Shown: in pieces, positions 1 through 10,810 of the stretch | Position numbering within the stretch: position 1 is the stretch's first letter | Layout: each line of letters begins with the position of its first letter | Source of the DNA: Polyporus tsugae | Lineage: Eukaryota; Basidiomycota; Agaricomycetes; Polyporales; Polyporaceae | Assembly: GCA_024305745.1 (NCBI GenBank) | Contig: JAHRBS010000001.1 | Coordinates: forward strand, 2,914,001 to 2,978,000 | Direction: 5' to 3' | Length of the DNA: 64,000 nucleotides | Program-made: the position numbers and the translations under genes | The notes under the pieces: model-generated | Databases searched by the model: none | The model's input: only the letters and a program-made list of their open reading frames with translations | What the model was told of the DNA's origin: nothing

Positions 1-572
1 GTGGAGCTGGACGCTCTTGCCCGCCTGCGGGAAGAGCGTCGCGTTCGCGTCGACCTGCGGGATCTCGACGTCGTTCGCGACCGAGAGCACATTGTGCGGG
101 TCCGTGCCCTGGTGCGCGACGACGACCGTCTTCGTGTCTGGATCATCCGCGATGAAGACTGGCGCGTGTGGCGCGGGGCGAAGCAATTGATCAACGGTTT
201 CAGTCAGGATGTGTCCGATATCGGGGACGGAGACAACGCCTATGCGCGCGCGCGAGGGTCAAACGCAGGGTACTCACAGCTCGGAATAGCACCGTCATCG
301 CCGCCCGCAGCCAAGACCTTCACGTTCGGGAGCACATTGCACGACGTACCGCACGACCAGCTCTCCACCGCGGGTGTGGGACAGTAGGCCGCGCGCGCGA
401 ACTGCGCGGGGCGCTGGAGGTCGGTCTTGATGTTAGTCTGCGAGAACGCGGTCGGCTTGCCGTTCGTCTCGGTCCCAAAAGCAATGTTGATACCGAAGAG
501 CGGGGTCGGCGCGGCGCGTGCGAGCGCGACGAGGGCAGCGACGCCGAGGAAGGAGTTGAGGATGCGCACCAT
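1..572 (-). CDS. Secreted class 3 lipase / esterase, 5' part (partial)
   Basis: This is the N-terminal part of a fungal class 3 lipase (alpha/beta hydrolase, PF01764-like) that hydrolyses acylglycerols or related esters outside the cell. The ATG is at 572. A signal peptide follows (MVRILNSFLGVAALVALARA), then a mature N-terminus with FARAAYC, a Cys-rich segment and GGDDGAIP. A probable intron at 159-277 (donor GTGAGT, acceptor CCAG) joins to FIADDPDTKTVVVAHQGTDP, the conserved strand and oxyanion-region HxGTDP block of this family, followed by NDVEIPQVDANATLFPQAG. The catalytic GxSxG serine and the Asp/His of the triad would lie beyond the left edge of the window, so catalytic competence cannot be judged. 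What is seen directly is the frame, signal peptide and GTDP block; assignment to the lipase family is from knowledge of that family; the substrate is unknown. Confidence 0.85.
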
Positions 573-1973
573 GGTCGTTGCGGAAGTGGGAACGAGAGTG
601 AATATTCAAATGTCTGAGAAGCTAGAAGTCGAAGAGGACAGAACAAGGTACTCCAGGCGGCGAGAACGAAGAGAGAACCACCAGGGCCCAAAGGTCAGGA
701 AGAAAAGAGAGGAAGACAGCGACGAGCCGTCGGGGAGGTCGACAACAACGCCAGAGAATTCGGTGCAGGGGTCCTTAAGTATATCACGGTGACTGGCCGG
801 CGCTATCCTTACGACAACCGATGTGTGGGCGACAATTGGATGCCCAGACCTGTTCAGAGGCCATCTCAGACAAGTCTCAGACATTGCCGACTGCGCTTGC
901 GAGGCACTGCAAGGCAACCGGGGAGGAGATGATGGGATGCAGATTTGCAGACGCATGCTGATCGCCACTGTGTCCGGGCGCATATATATATGTACGGAAG
1001 TACTTCGATTTCGGTGGAGGCACGCGGAAGCTGTCACTGATTTCGGTGAGAAAACATATCTTATCAATGGAGACAGCATTCACATGTGGATCCTGTGTGG
1101 ATCAATGCAATGCAAGACAACAACACGACAGCTCTTGGTACAGAGTAAGCCTGAGAGAAAGATCGACTGTCATCTTTTGGTCCCGATAAGGTCAGCAACG
1201 AAGACTAGTACGAAAGCCCTTTTACATAACTTTGTACATGTCCTAGAGATCTACATAGATTGTACGACGTCTACTTTCTCTTTCTCGGCACATCCATCCG
1301 CCACCCGATCCCTTGCACCTCTCTTGAGTCTCTTCTTGAAGTGGTATACGTAGCCACCCGGTATCAGCCACATCGTTTTGAACTGCCTGGGACCTCATTG
1401 GACTTCACACTGGCTGCATGTCCGTAAGTATCTTTCCCGCAGACCCCTGTCAGGTACGGTCTTGATCAAGGATAGATGGGATAGATGGAGCACTCAAATA
1501 CGGACGCAGTGAACGAAGCTATGGACGCAATATACTAACTTAGTCTCATGCCAAGACCGTCGACCCACATGTCCGCCTCGTAAGTATGAGGGGCTTGTGT
1601 CGAACCTAGTATGTACTCGTCAGCTCGACGGACTCCAATAACGCCCATATACAGCCCCGCACCACTGGCAATAACAATTGCCCGCAAACTACATAAATCG
1701 GCGGCCGTGGCCCCAATCCTGTCACCGGGACATGGACACACGTCATTTGGTCGGGGCCCGCGTCAGGGGCCCCCCCTTGGAATTGTGCGGACGCCTCATT
1801 ATGACGTCCCTCTTCCGCCGTGGCGCATTACATCTGGTTGTGACGGAGTGCGCCGCGGCGCATATAAATGGCACCCCACCAAGGGGTCGAGTGCAGTATC
1901 GTCTCCTTCGTCCCCGAATATCTCCCACTCTACTACCCGCTTCAAGCTCTCTCAACCAGTTACCCATCTCGAA
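573..1973. other. Intergenic region, no gene recognised
   Basis: This stretch separates the divergent lipase and HSP12-like genes and should hold both promoters. Short overlapping ORFs occur in all frames, but none shows a domain, signal peptide or consistent splice structure. A TATATATA run lies near 980. Confidence 0.5.
1769..1885 (+). promoter_or_regulatory. Promoter of HSP12-like gene: CCCCT-type elements and TATA box
   Basis: A TATAAAT motif at about 1862-1868 lies some 105 bp before the HSP12-like ATG at 1974. AGGGG/CCCCT pentamers (stress-response-element core) occur around 1768-1776 and 1880. Stress-inducible HSP12 genes in yeasts are driven by such elements (established knowledge); that they act here is inference, because a five-base motif is frequent by chance. 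Confidence 0.4.
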
Positions 1974-2413
1974 ATGTCCGACACCGGCAGGCAGTCTTTC
2001 ACCGACAAGGCTCAGAGCTCGATGAAGGTACGCCGCCAGCGCGCGGGTGCCAGTGTGGCCGGCCATAGCCAGGTTCTGACCCCAGCGTCTGCACAGCCCG
2101 ACTCTCAGAAGTCCACGACCGAGCAGGTCGGCGACAAGGCCAAGGGCGCGTACGATTCCGTTGCATCGACCGCGCAGCCTCAGGTCAGTCCGAGTCCATT
2201 GGGAGTCCCGGTCTATGTACGCTGAACCGATACGCCCTGCACAGAGCGAGAAGTCGACCGGCCAGAAGGCTGGCGACACAGTCAGCGGCAACTCGAACAA
2301 GGACTCGGTAAAAATTACCCTCCGCTTAGTGCAATTCCCGACGGTTTCCTGACGTTCCCTTGCAGCAGTCGATGACCGACAAGGCGAAGAACGCCATGGG
2401 CATGAACCAGTAG
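1974..2413 (+). CDS. HSP12/HSP9-like small stress protein
   Basis: Four small exons (1974-2027, 2097-2183, 2245-2307, 2366-2413), all joining in phase 0, give about 83 residues. The protein starts MSDTGRQSFTDKAQSSMK, has EQVGDKAKGAYDSVAST and QKAGDTVSGN repeats, and ends SMTDKAKNAMGMNQ. This is the amphipathic, Lys/Asp/Gln-rich, hydrophilic pattern of the HSP9/HSP12 family (PF04119), natively unfolded proteins that bind membranes as helices and protect cells in heat, osmotic and stationary-phase stress. There are no cysteines or signal peptide, so it should be cytosolic or plasma-membrane associated. Introns of 57-69 nt have GTACGC, GTCAGT and GTAAAA donors and CAG acceptors. It is convergent with the alpha-galactosidase gene, whose stop is about 150 bp away. 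Confidence is high for the family; its physiological role is inferred. Confidence 0.85.
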
Positions 2414-2564
2414 ACGTTGCCGTGAGGGTTGTCATAAACGAGCGCACGCGTTCATTGTATGAATCATTTGTCTTGTACATATCCCTGTGACACCAGTCTG
2501 GATATGGAGAACAGTTCGGTATCGGTATCTCAACCCTTCTGAGTCTTTTTTCCTTGCATGCCAC

Positions 2565-4761
2565 TCAAACGGGTATGATGGACAACGCCGCGGTGTCGTG
2601 AGTGTCGACCGTGCTTGAGTAGCTCGTCGTGAATATGCCCAGATCCTTGCCTGTCCACATGTCGTGTACCACGAACGGACCTACATCGAGTTCGAGTCCG
2701 GGGACTCTGGCGAAATCGAGCGTCTTCGTCGCGGTGGAGTTGGTGTTTATGATGAAAACATGGACGCCTTTTGACGAAGTGCCCGCGTAGAATTCGGGGG
2801 GCGACGTGGTTGGAGCGTCCTCTGTCGGCCTGAACGGAGCAGCGGGCTTGCCGATAATGGCGTCCTGGTGGAATGCGAGCAGCTCGGCGTTTTTAAGGAT
2901 ATCGAGTTGGGTAGAGTTCAACTGGGCGAGCTATAGAATTGATGTTAGCATCGTGCATGAAATCGTCTGCAGCCACGTGTGGCTTACATCGGTGCCGAGA
3001 AGGATAGGGCTCTTGAGGAATATCCACGCCGCGAAGTGCGTCCGCTGCTCCTGGATCGTTAGGTCCCCGTTTCCGATTTCCATCATATCCCTGTTCTCGG
3101 GTTAGTCTCCATATTTGCGATCGGGCCAAAGTTACGCACATGTCGTTATGAGAATAGAAATCAATAGAATCGAGGTGCTGAACGTTCGTGGTGATGATGC
3201 TCGTGATGTAGCTCCATGACGCACTCGAATCGCCCGACATACGCCACGAATGACCCTATGCCAGCGTCGGCGTTATTGGAGGAAGGAAGTAATGCAGGTG
3301 CAGAGAGACGTACGACGCGGGCACCCCAATCCCACACATTGGCCGTTCCCCATATACAGAGGCTGAAGTGGAACGGTCGGCCAGTCTCGTTCATGGCAGC
3401 GCTGGGGTCCGCCGTGAGGATGAGCGGTGTACGTATGCTCTGAAGAGATGGATGGAACGTACGTCATCTGCCGGTAACGAATTGCCGAGTTCGAGTTGCT
3501 GCCACGACACTCAGGTCATGGCGAACACGGCATACGAAAAGAGGCACGTACTACCAATTCCCACCAGGCGGGTTCTGTGAACAAGTGTGTCAATCAACCA
3601 GATCACCGGTGAATAGAGAGGGCAGACGTACACCAGCGTCGGACCAATTTCCGGGAACATTGCAGTTATCTGGTGGAGGCTTCAATATTCCGCTGTCGCA
3701 CGAAATAACATGGGGCTCGGCATCGACATACCATATTTGAGATCTAAGAGACGAAAGGATATGAGCATGCCGGCGAAAGAGAAGGAGGCCAAGTGGACAA
3801 ACTTACAATCCACGCCCCACTCGGCGAAAGTGGCAGCATCCAGCTCCTCGTTTCCAAGAGAACCTGGGAACCCAGCGCAAGTAGCCGTTCCAGCATCGCT
3901 GTCGTTCGAAAAGTACTCTAAGCCCACAAACCATACGCATATATCAAGGTGAACACACCTATATATGCCAAATTTGAAACCGAGAGCGTGAACCTTTTCA
4001 GCAACGCCGCTAATTCCATTCGGGAACTTGCTGGAATCGGGCACGATCCGGCCCGTATCCGCGTCTCGGGTGGCGAGCGGCCAGCAATCCTGCCGGACAA
4101 GCTTCATTTTGAGTCCACAAGACAAGGTGAAGGGGACGGCAGCACATACGTCTATGTTGACATACTCATAGCCTGCGTCCGCCAGTCCAAGGGTGATGAA
4201 TTGGTTGGCAGCATTTAAGACCTTGGTTTCGTTGATGTCTGTTGAACGACGTTTCTATCAGGTGCTGCCATCCGTAGAATAACATCCGGATCAACATACT
4301 GCAACCATACGCGTTCCAAGAATTCCAACTAGTGAATGACTCAAAGTCAGTTTATCACACATGCGAGATCCAGCGGGATGCAAACTACCCAAGTGCAGGG
4401 AGCCTGCCTACGTCATGAGATGGGCCGACGGTCGGAGCGCTAGCAGCAATGCCTGTGAGGGTGCTAGTCGCAGACGGCTGTGACGTGGTCGGAGCGACGG
4501 TCGTGGTGACGCTCGAACTACCCTGGAGACACTGAGAGTAGTATGGGTTCAGCACCGTGCATACCCATCTGGGACGAGGCCAAAACACAGCCCTTTGAGT
4601 CGGTATATGCACTGATAGAAATGTGGTGCTTACCCAGAAGGACAAGTGGTGTCGCCGATCCACTCAATTCCTCCACATTGACCGTACTCCGACTGTGCAG
4701 CTACGGACGCAAGAAGCGCTCCGAGAACGTACGCGAAGAGAGTGAGCGTATACACTGCCAT
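2565..4761 (-). CDS. CBM1-GH27 alpha-galactosidase, secreted
   Basis: Multi-exon gene for an extracellular alpha-galactosidase that releases terminal alpha-1,6-galactose from galactomannans and raffinose-type sugars. The ATG at 4761 begins a signal peptide ([20 protein letters not shown]). A cellulose-binding CBM1 follows ([18 protein letters not shown], then after an intron [13 protein letters not shown]), then a Ser/Thr/Pro linker. GH27 landmarks appear in order: [52 protein letters not shown] (split by two introns; the Asp of KYDNC is the family nucleophile), [18 protein letters not shown] (the Asp is the usual acid/base), DMMEIGNG, and the beta-rich C-terminal domain ending at 2565-2567. 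No catalytic residue is missing. A TATAAA lies at 4809-4814, about 50 bp upstream. Exact internal exon ends were not all fixed. CBM1 fusion points to action on plant cell wall. Confidence 0.92.
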
Positions 4762-5885
4762 GGCGGACGCCTTCTGAAATTGGCCCGTCTGGCATCGCCA
4801 GCGAGGGCTTTATACCACCAGAGTGTTTCGCCGAGCCGAGCTGTTCCTATGAAACAATGGCCAGCTGCTTCCATTCCATTCAAAACGCCAGCCTAATTCC
4901 CGGCCCTCAGGGAACGCATGTTCGTAAAGATTGATGGACGGTGGAGGTCATGAGGGTAGGCGGTCGGGGAAGTCTCGGGTAGTGAGAAGCCTGCAGAATG
5001 TCCGTATTTACGTCCAGGCATAGGTTCGACGCAAGTATGTGCTACGTACCAGCTGGCCACGGCGCCACTGGAAGACATTGCCAATCGTCCCATCTCCGTG
5101 TACGGCATCGGCAGTGGACTCAATTGTGGATTTGGGCCTTCGTAGGATACCTCCGGAAGCTTGATTCATGCAAATGGAACCGCAAGGAGAAGGCGCAAGG
5201 GAATGTCTGGACACGGGATCGTCAGCAAATATGTAGAAGGTCAGATACTAATAGAGACGGACATCGTAGTTCATGGAAGAGTTGTCTTCTCAGAGGGGCG
5301 CTCGCTATCTGACTCCCGGCCGGCCCGTGATCAGAGCATTCTATTCAAATGCGTCGACGTTCCAATGCATCATCTGTGCTGCTCATGCGCCGCACACAGC
5401 ACCGGCGTACGACGGGTACGTCGGGATCAACACAGCCCGTTTTGTCCAGCGTGCGCGCGTCGCGCATCCAAAAACGGACCTCTTGTGCGCAAATGAGTCG
5501 AACGCGCCACACGTGACCGTGTTTACAGCACCATTCGGGGAAGCCATGGGAAGGCCGCACAACGTGTTGCAACGGCACTCTCTGTCCCCAACCCCGCGTT
5601 GTATGCGCTCGCCCCTTGTCCACGTACCATGACCATCCTCGTCCCATCGCGCACCCAGCGCACCCAGCGCTGCCCCATTCCAGTCCAGAAACCTTTCATT
5701 GCCATTCGAGCGCCCAAGATAGGAGGCAGTATAGTACATACACAGCAGCTCAGAAACGCAAACCGCAAGCTTGGGAAAGCAGGGGAATCCATACGTTCAA
5801 GACAGCAAGAGATGGGGGACATACGCAAGACATAGATATTTGTTGGAACACGTTCTACCGGACGCAGCTCAACTGCAACTTCAAG
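4762..5885. other. Intergenic region, no gene recognised
   Basis: About 1.1 kb between the start of the alpha-galactosidase gene and the end of the next minus-strand gene. It holds the alpha-galactosidase promoter. ORFs of 60-120 codons overlap on both strands without domain or splice support. Confidence 0.5.
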
Positions 5886-8150
5886 TCAAGACGGGAACAA
5901 GAGGCCAAGGCCGCTGAGAGCGCTGCCCATCGGGACCGGCGCCATCGCGGGGGACGGCCGCACAGCAGACCCGGAAGTCCTGCAAAGCCGACATACGCTT
6001 AAGCACCGATACGTTCTACAGCAACGGATATAACAGCGAGCAGACGTACCCTGCAGGAACGCTCGTGCCCCTCTGGATCGGGGAGCGCGGGTCGAAGTTC
6101 ACGTCGTGCACGACCGCCTCGGTGCCTGCGGCGTGTGCCACCTCCGAGAAGCTCATCATGCCCAGGCTCGCTTGTAGGCGTGCCGTCGGGGACTGGGCGT
6201 ACGCGTGCAACTCGCTGGGGCCCATACGAGGTGTGTGTCCTCCTACAAGCGACCTCGAGGAGCTCGAGCGGGTTGAGACTGAGCTCGGGACAGCAGACGC
6301 TGGCGCCGCGGATGGCGCAGGGGACGAAGACGCGGCTGACGATAACACAGATGGCGCCGGGGACACGGTCGTGGTTGACGTCGACGGGGCCCGCGACGAC
6401 CTCGAATGACCAGCACCGGATTGCGCGATGTGTTGCTCAGTTCTGGGGTGTTGGCCACAATGGATGCACGCATATTCGGGATGCTCACACGCGCATGGAG
6501 GTCCACACATCAGCGGGCGGACAGGGACGTCCCCGACCGCTGTCGACGTGCGCAGGGGACTTGCGACGGGAGACGTCTGGACTTGATCGTCGAGGTGTTG
6601 TCTCTTCGGCGGGGCTGGAGGCGCGACTTGCACCGCCACTTCTGGGTTCTTGCGACGGCGGGCTTGCTGGGGCGAGTCGGTCTGCACTTCTGCCTCGCTC
6701 AAAGACCTGGTCACGCGCGTCGCGGGCTTGGGTTCACGAGATGGCGGAGACGGCAACACACTTGCAATCGAAGGAGAGAAACGGTCGTTCACACTGTTCG
6801 ACATCGGGATGGTACGACGCGGAGTTGACGTTGCGCTCGGGGAGCTGATGACTTGCGTTGCAGTTAACGTTGCTGGCGGTGACGTCGCGCTTGACCGCGT
6901 CTTCGAGCTGGACTTCGTTGGCGAGCTTGAGCTTGAGGGCTCGGACCATCCCACACGACTGCGCACACTCGGGCTCGGGCTTGCAATCCCCAGACCGCGC
7001 GTGTCTTCAACGTCAACTTCAACTTCAAGCTCAATGCTCCCAAGCTCGGGCGTATTCGGCGCGGTCGCATACTCGGACACGGACAAGACGGGGCTCTGGT
7101 GCTCTCCACGCACTTCGCGATCGCCTTGTCCCAGACGCGCGAGCCAGTCCTCGGGAAAGTAGCAGGTGCCCAAGGACGACGGCGAGGAGATGTGCGTGCG
7201 CAGGTCGCTCGATGCGAGCGACGACGGCGAGGACGCGTACGAGAGTGACTGCGCGTGCCGCGGCGTGGAGGGACTGTTCGTGAACCGGTTCCTCGTCTGC
7301 GTCTGGTGCGTCGGAATATCGGAAGGCGACATCGATGGCCCGCGCGAGGCGGTCTTCGTCTCTGGCGTGCGCGGCTGCGATTCATGATCAGGCGGCGGGA
7401 GCTCGACCGTCCGTCGAGCAGGACGGGGAGGCGCACGCCCCGACCTCGTTTGGGGGTCTTGGAGCTGGAGGTGGTACGCGGGTTCGGTCGCTGATCTGGT
7501 TAGCGCGTGTCTTGACGACTTATCCGGCTGTCTTCTCCCGCTCGAGCTCACACTCGGACTCGACGCACTCGGTTCAATCCTGTCCCTCCTCGCCTCCGCG
7601 AGCGCGGCAGCGATCCGTGCGTCGCGCGCCGCCTTTCCAGCCGAGCTTCCTCTCGACGTCGGCGCCTGCACGTTTCTAGCAGGGGTGTCTTGCCTCCGCC
7701 GCTGCCTTCCCCCCGCTGCTTGGACGCTGGGACCTTGCCGCTCTCCGCTTGCGGTCTGAGGCTGCTCTTCACATTTCGTAGGAGGCGGCGGCTTTGTGAC
7801 CGTCTTCGTTGCCCCATTCCTGTGTGCACGTTCGTAGTAATCGACCGCCTCTTGCCAGTATGTGAAACCCTCGTGTTGGGCCCCGGGTACTCCGACCACG
7901 TTCTGCGTCACATCCAACCTGCAGTCACGCCCCAAACCACGTCAACGTAGCTCAGCAGTCCTTGGTGCACCCCATGGCACCGATCGCAGGTAGCGAAGCC
8001 CGTAGAGGCGGGGGGAGGGGAGCCCATCCGGCCCAACGAAGTGTGCTGCGGCAGCACATCGACTCAAGCCAGAAGGCACAAGACTCACCATTTCCTATAC
8101 ACCCCGGGCTTCAGGCCGACGAGCACAACGTACGCCTGCTTCTTCGCCAT
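5886..8150 (-). CDS. Protein with RNase H1/viroplasmin-type N-terminal domain and long disordered tail
   Basis: The ATG at 8150 opens a short exon (8089-8150) encoding MAKKQAYVVLVGLKPGVYRK. It joins across an intron (donor GTGAGT, acceptor CTGCAG at 7919) to WLDVTQNVVGVPGAQHEGF and YWQEAVDYYERAHRNG. Together they form the compact domain found at the N-terminus of RNase H1 and in caulimovirus viroplasmin (PF01693 type), which binds nucleic acid hybrids in RNase H1. About 590 residues of Ser/Pro/Arg-rich low complexity follow, with one Cys-rich patch (MCGPPCACEHPEYACIHCGQ) near residue 510. No RNase H catalytic domain is present. The 3' end is uncertain: the frame reads to a stop at 6016, but a GTACGT donor near 6050 and TTTGCAG acceptor at 5980 allow a last exon ending at 5886. 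The intron at 7919-8088 (170 nt) is long for this genome. Function is unknown. Confidence 0.65.
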
Positions 8151-9235
8151 GCGTCGCACACCCCAGCTCGCGGACGGATGCACAAGTCGGCGGGGGAGGT
8201 GCCAGTGGGGGGGGGGAGGCAAGGAGACGAGGGAACGCGTCGCGACGCGCCCGCATTCTCCCTCCGCTAATTGGCGTGTCTCGGCAACTGCGACGCGATC
8301 ATGCACCAGCATTCTAGTCAGCCGCTTCCTCGGACCCCAGACCCTCCTCGGACTCCGCCTCTGAATCAGCCTCCCATCCATTGTCTAGAGCTCTCCTCGG
8401 CCGGCAGATGCGGTGGAAAAGCAGACGGCATGGCGCGAGAGACCATCAGACGTCGACGCTGCAGCCCCCTCCCATCGTCCCTAGACCGAAACGCGAATTG
8501 GTTACTGATGACGGCATTCGGGTTCTGGGACGGCCGTCATATGTGGTCTGGCTGGAAATACTATTGCCTGCGGTCGACTTGGACCCTGGATGGTGCAGAC
8601 ATCGTGGGCAATGGAAGCTCTCTTACGGTCTTTGTGTCTGCAGCAGATGTCCAAGACAGACACAAATCGGAATAGGATTACGAACATGCAAGCGGCAGGA
8701 CCTTTCCACGAATTCCTCGGACTGCCACTCGATTCGGTGACTGTCTTCCAACGCGGCCGGCGAACGTTCACGCGAACGATTGATACCGCGACTGTCGCTG
8801 CGGCCTCGACTTAAACAGTAAGAAATATGCGCTACCCCCATCGTGCTTGAACATCGCCTGATGGTGAGGATTGAGGGTATGGGATCTGGACATGCATATG
8901 TAGACTAGACCTATGCGACTGTGACTGAAAGCGACAACAGGGCCGATTACTATGAGCATATGGAGAGCGATATTGATATAAGTATCCAACGACAGGCAGA
9001 ATAACATGGCGCGCGGCTCAACTCCATGCGTCTGACACCATCCTCACCTCATCTCTATCCCATTCGAAACATCCCCCCCTTCCCCAAGGACTACGTCCAC
9101 ACGGTGCATCCTCCGATATTCTAGGACTGACAGTGAGATCGCAGCAGCCTCATAGGATTGCGAGGACGTGGGCGTCGTGACGTCCACGCGGCGCCTTCGT
9201 GTCCCCCAAGTCCCCGACAGCTGCGGGGCGACGTG
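8151..9235. other. Intergenic region, no gene recognised
   Basis: About 1.1 kb between the 5' end of the viroplasmin-domain gene and the 3' end of ATG27. It contains a G-run near 8207-8216 and only short overlapping ORFs. Confidence 0.5.
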
Positions 9236-10417
9236 TCATACTGCGATGTATCCACCCCGACTTGCGCTATGTCTTGGTCGGACGGCGGAGCATATATGCG
9301 AGAAGAGGTCGCGGATCATGTACGGGACCTCTCTCCAGAAGTCGCGATGTCTTGGTCAACGCATGTGATTAGGGAACTTCCAGAAGAATGGCACGAATGC
9401 GGGGAATACGTACGGGATGAGATCAGCGCCGGAGGCGCCATATGTCGAGTAGTTGTAGTAGGCCCCGAGAGTGAAGTACGCCACGAACGCGAGGAACAGT
9501 CTGCACGCACGCAGGTAGGGTCACGCCCTTTTCAGCATCTGCATGGACGCCTCGCATACACCGATTAATGGTGGAAGATGGACTCACAATAGGAAGAAAT
9601 ACCCAAGCCCGGACCCGACTGACTCCTCCTCCTTCTCTCCCGACCCTGACTTGTCGTCCCCGCCTTTGCTGGGGTCCTTCGTGCCCTCGTCTGGTGGGCT
9701 GTTGAACGGACAGCCGGCCGGTGCATCCCACTGGATGTAGAGGTCCTTGCCGTCGTACGAGGTGAAGTTGAGGTTCGCCGGCTCGGACGCACAGAGGAGT
9801 TTCACATGGAGACGCTGAGGTTGCGGTTCCGAGCCGACGGTGGTGGGATACGACGCGCCGGCGAATGTCAGCTGAAGGCCCTTCGGTGCTGGAGCGCAGA
9901 ATACGTATGCATGAACGTCCATTTCATCGGGGACGAGCGAACTGAACAGTCGAAACGGGAACGCACAGGATATGGCCTCATATGAGACGGCACTCGCGGA
10001 GGAGTTCGCGACGGGAACGACAGAGATGACCCGATCGTCTTGTCCGTTCTTCTTGCTCGTCCTCACGAGGCATGCTCGTGTGCCCGACGGACACTATGAA
10101 TCCGACCTGCCAATTAGCCCTTGCTGTCTTAAAGATATGCACATGCAAAGGCGCACCTGGTCCTCTTGTGGGATGTCTTTCTTTTGTGTCAAGTCCTCAC
10201 ACAAGTTGAAGAAGAGCTTATCATGTATTGTCGACGGAGGGAGGCTGATGTCGCGCTCGGCCGAGAACTCGCCCTTGAGGCCGGTGAGGTCGTATTTGTC
10301 CTCGCCAATAGTGACATGGCAGTCGAATGGTTTCTGGTCGTCCTGTGCAGCGACCAACGCGGAAAGGAGCGTGAGGAGGACAGCGCGCGAGACGGGGTGT
10401 CTGTGAAAGGGCGGCAT
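9236..10417 (-). CDS. ATG27: Autophagy-related protein 27 (ATG27)
   Basis: Four exons (10157-10417, 9588-10093, 9414-9500, 9236-9350) give 322 residues. ATG27 is a type I membrane protein that cycles between Golgi, endosome and vacuole and supports Atg9 trafficking. A signal peptide (SRAVLLTLLSALVAAQ) precedes the mannose-6-phosphate-receptor-like lumenal domain: FDCHVTIGEDKYDLTGLKGE, FFNLCED, then after an intron CPSGTRACLVRTSKK, plus paired cysteines. An acidic Lys/Ser linker leads to a transmembrane helix (YFFLLLFLAFVAYFTLGAYY) and a cytosolic tail with RDFWREVPYMIRDLFSH that ends in SRGGYIAV, the YxxPhi-like sorting tail conserved in this family. All four exons are in phase and no lesion is seen. 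It is divergently arranged with the Josephin gene, 393 bp between the two ATGs. Confidence 0.93.
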
Positions 10418-10810
10418 GACGAGCCGAGCCAACTGTATGCTCTCCGAGTCGGGAATGGAGCTGGAAATTAGGCAGAGGAGGAACGAAGGGTGAAGGCGGA
10501 GACAGAGACAGTCGGCCGGCGCAGCTCTCGAAGGGGTGTGATGGTAGAGTAGTAGAAGCGGAGACCTGGCTGTGTCTGTGTCCGATGCCAGTGCGCGCGT
10601 CCTCTGCCCCGACAGGGCACAATCGCGTGCTCGGGACCCCGGGTGGAGTCTTACATAAGACACGCGTCAGGTAAGGGGACCTCGGGGAGTGCGGTACGGA
10701 AGGACAGGACGCGTAAGTAAGTATACGAGACGCTCTCAGCATTTGAGATCTTGGCCGCGATCTGCGATATAAGTGCTCCTTGACCGCCACCGTCGACGAC
10801 CCGCTCCACG
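10418..10810. promoter_or_regulatory. Divergent promoter region of ATG27 and Josephin gene
   Basis: 393 bp between two opposite start codons, so both promoters must lie here or overlap the 5' ends. No clear TATA box was found; a CGATATAAGTG sequence near 10766 is a weak candidate for the plus-strand gene. Confidence 0.4.

Noticed and set aside
7166..7700. Plus-strand ORFs over the disordered-tail gene
   Set aside because: Shadows caused by the biased codon use of the minus-strand Ser/Pro/Arg-rich coding region.
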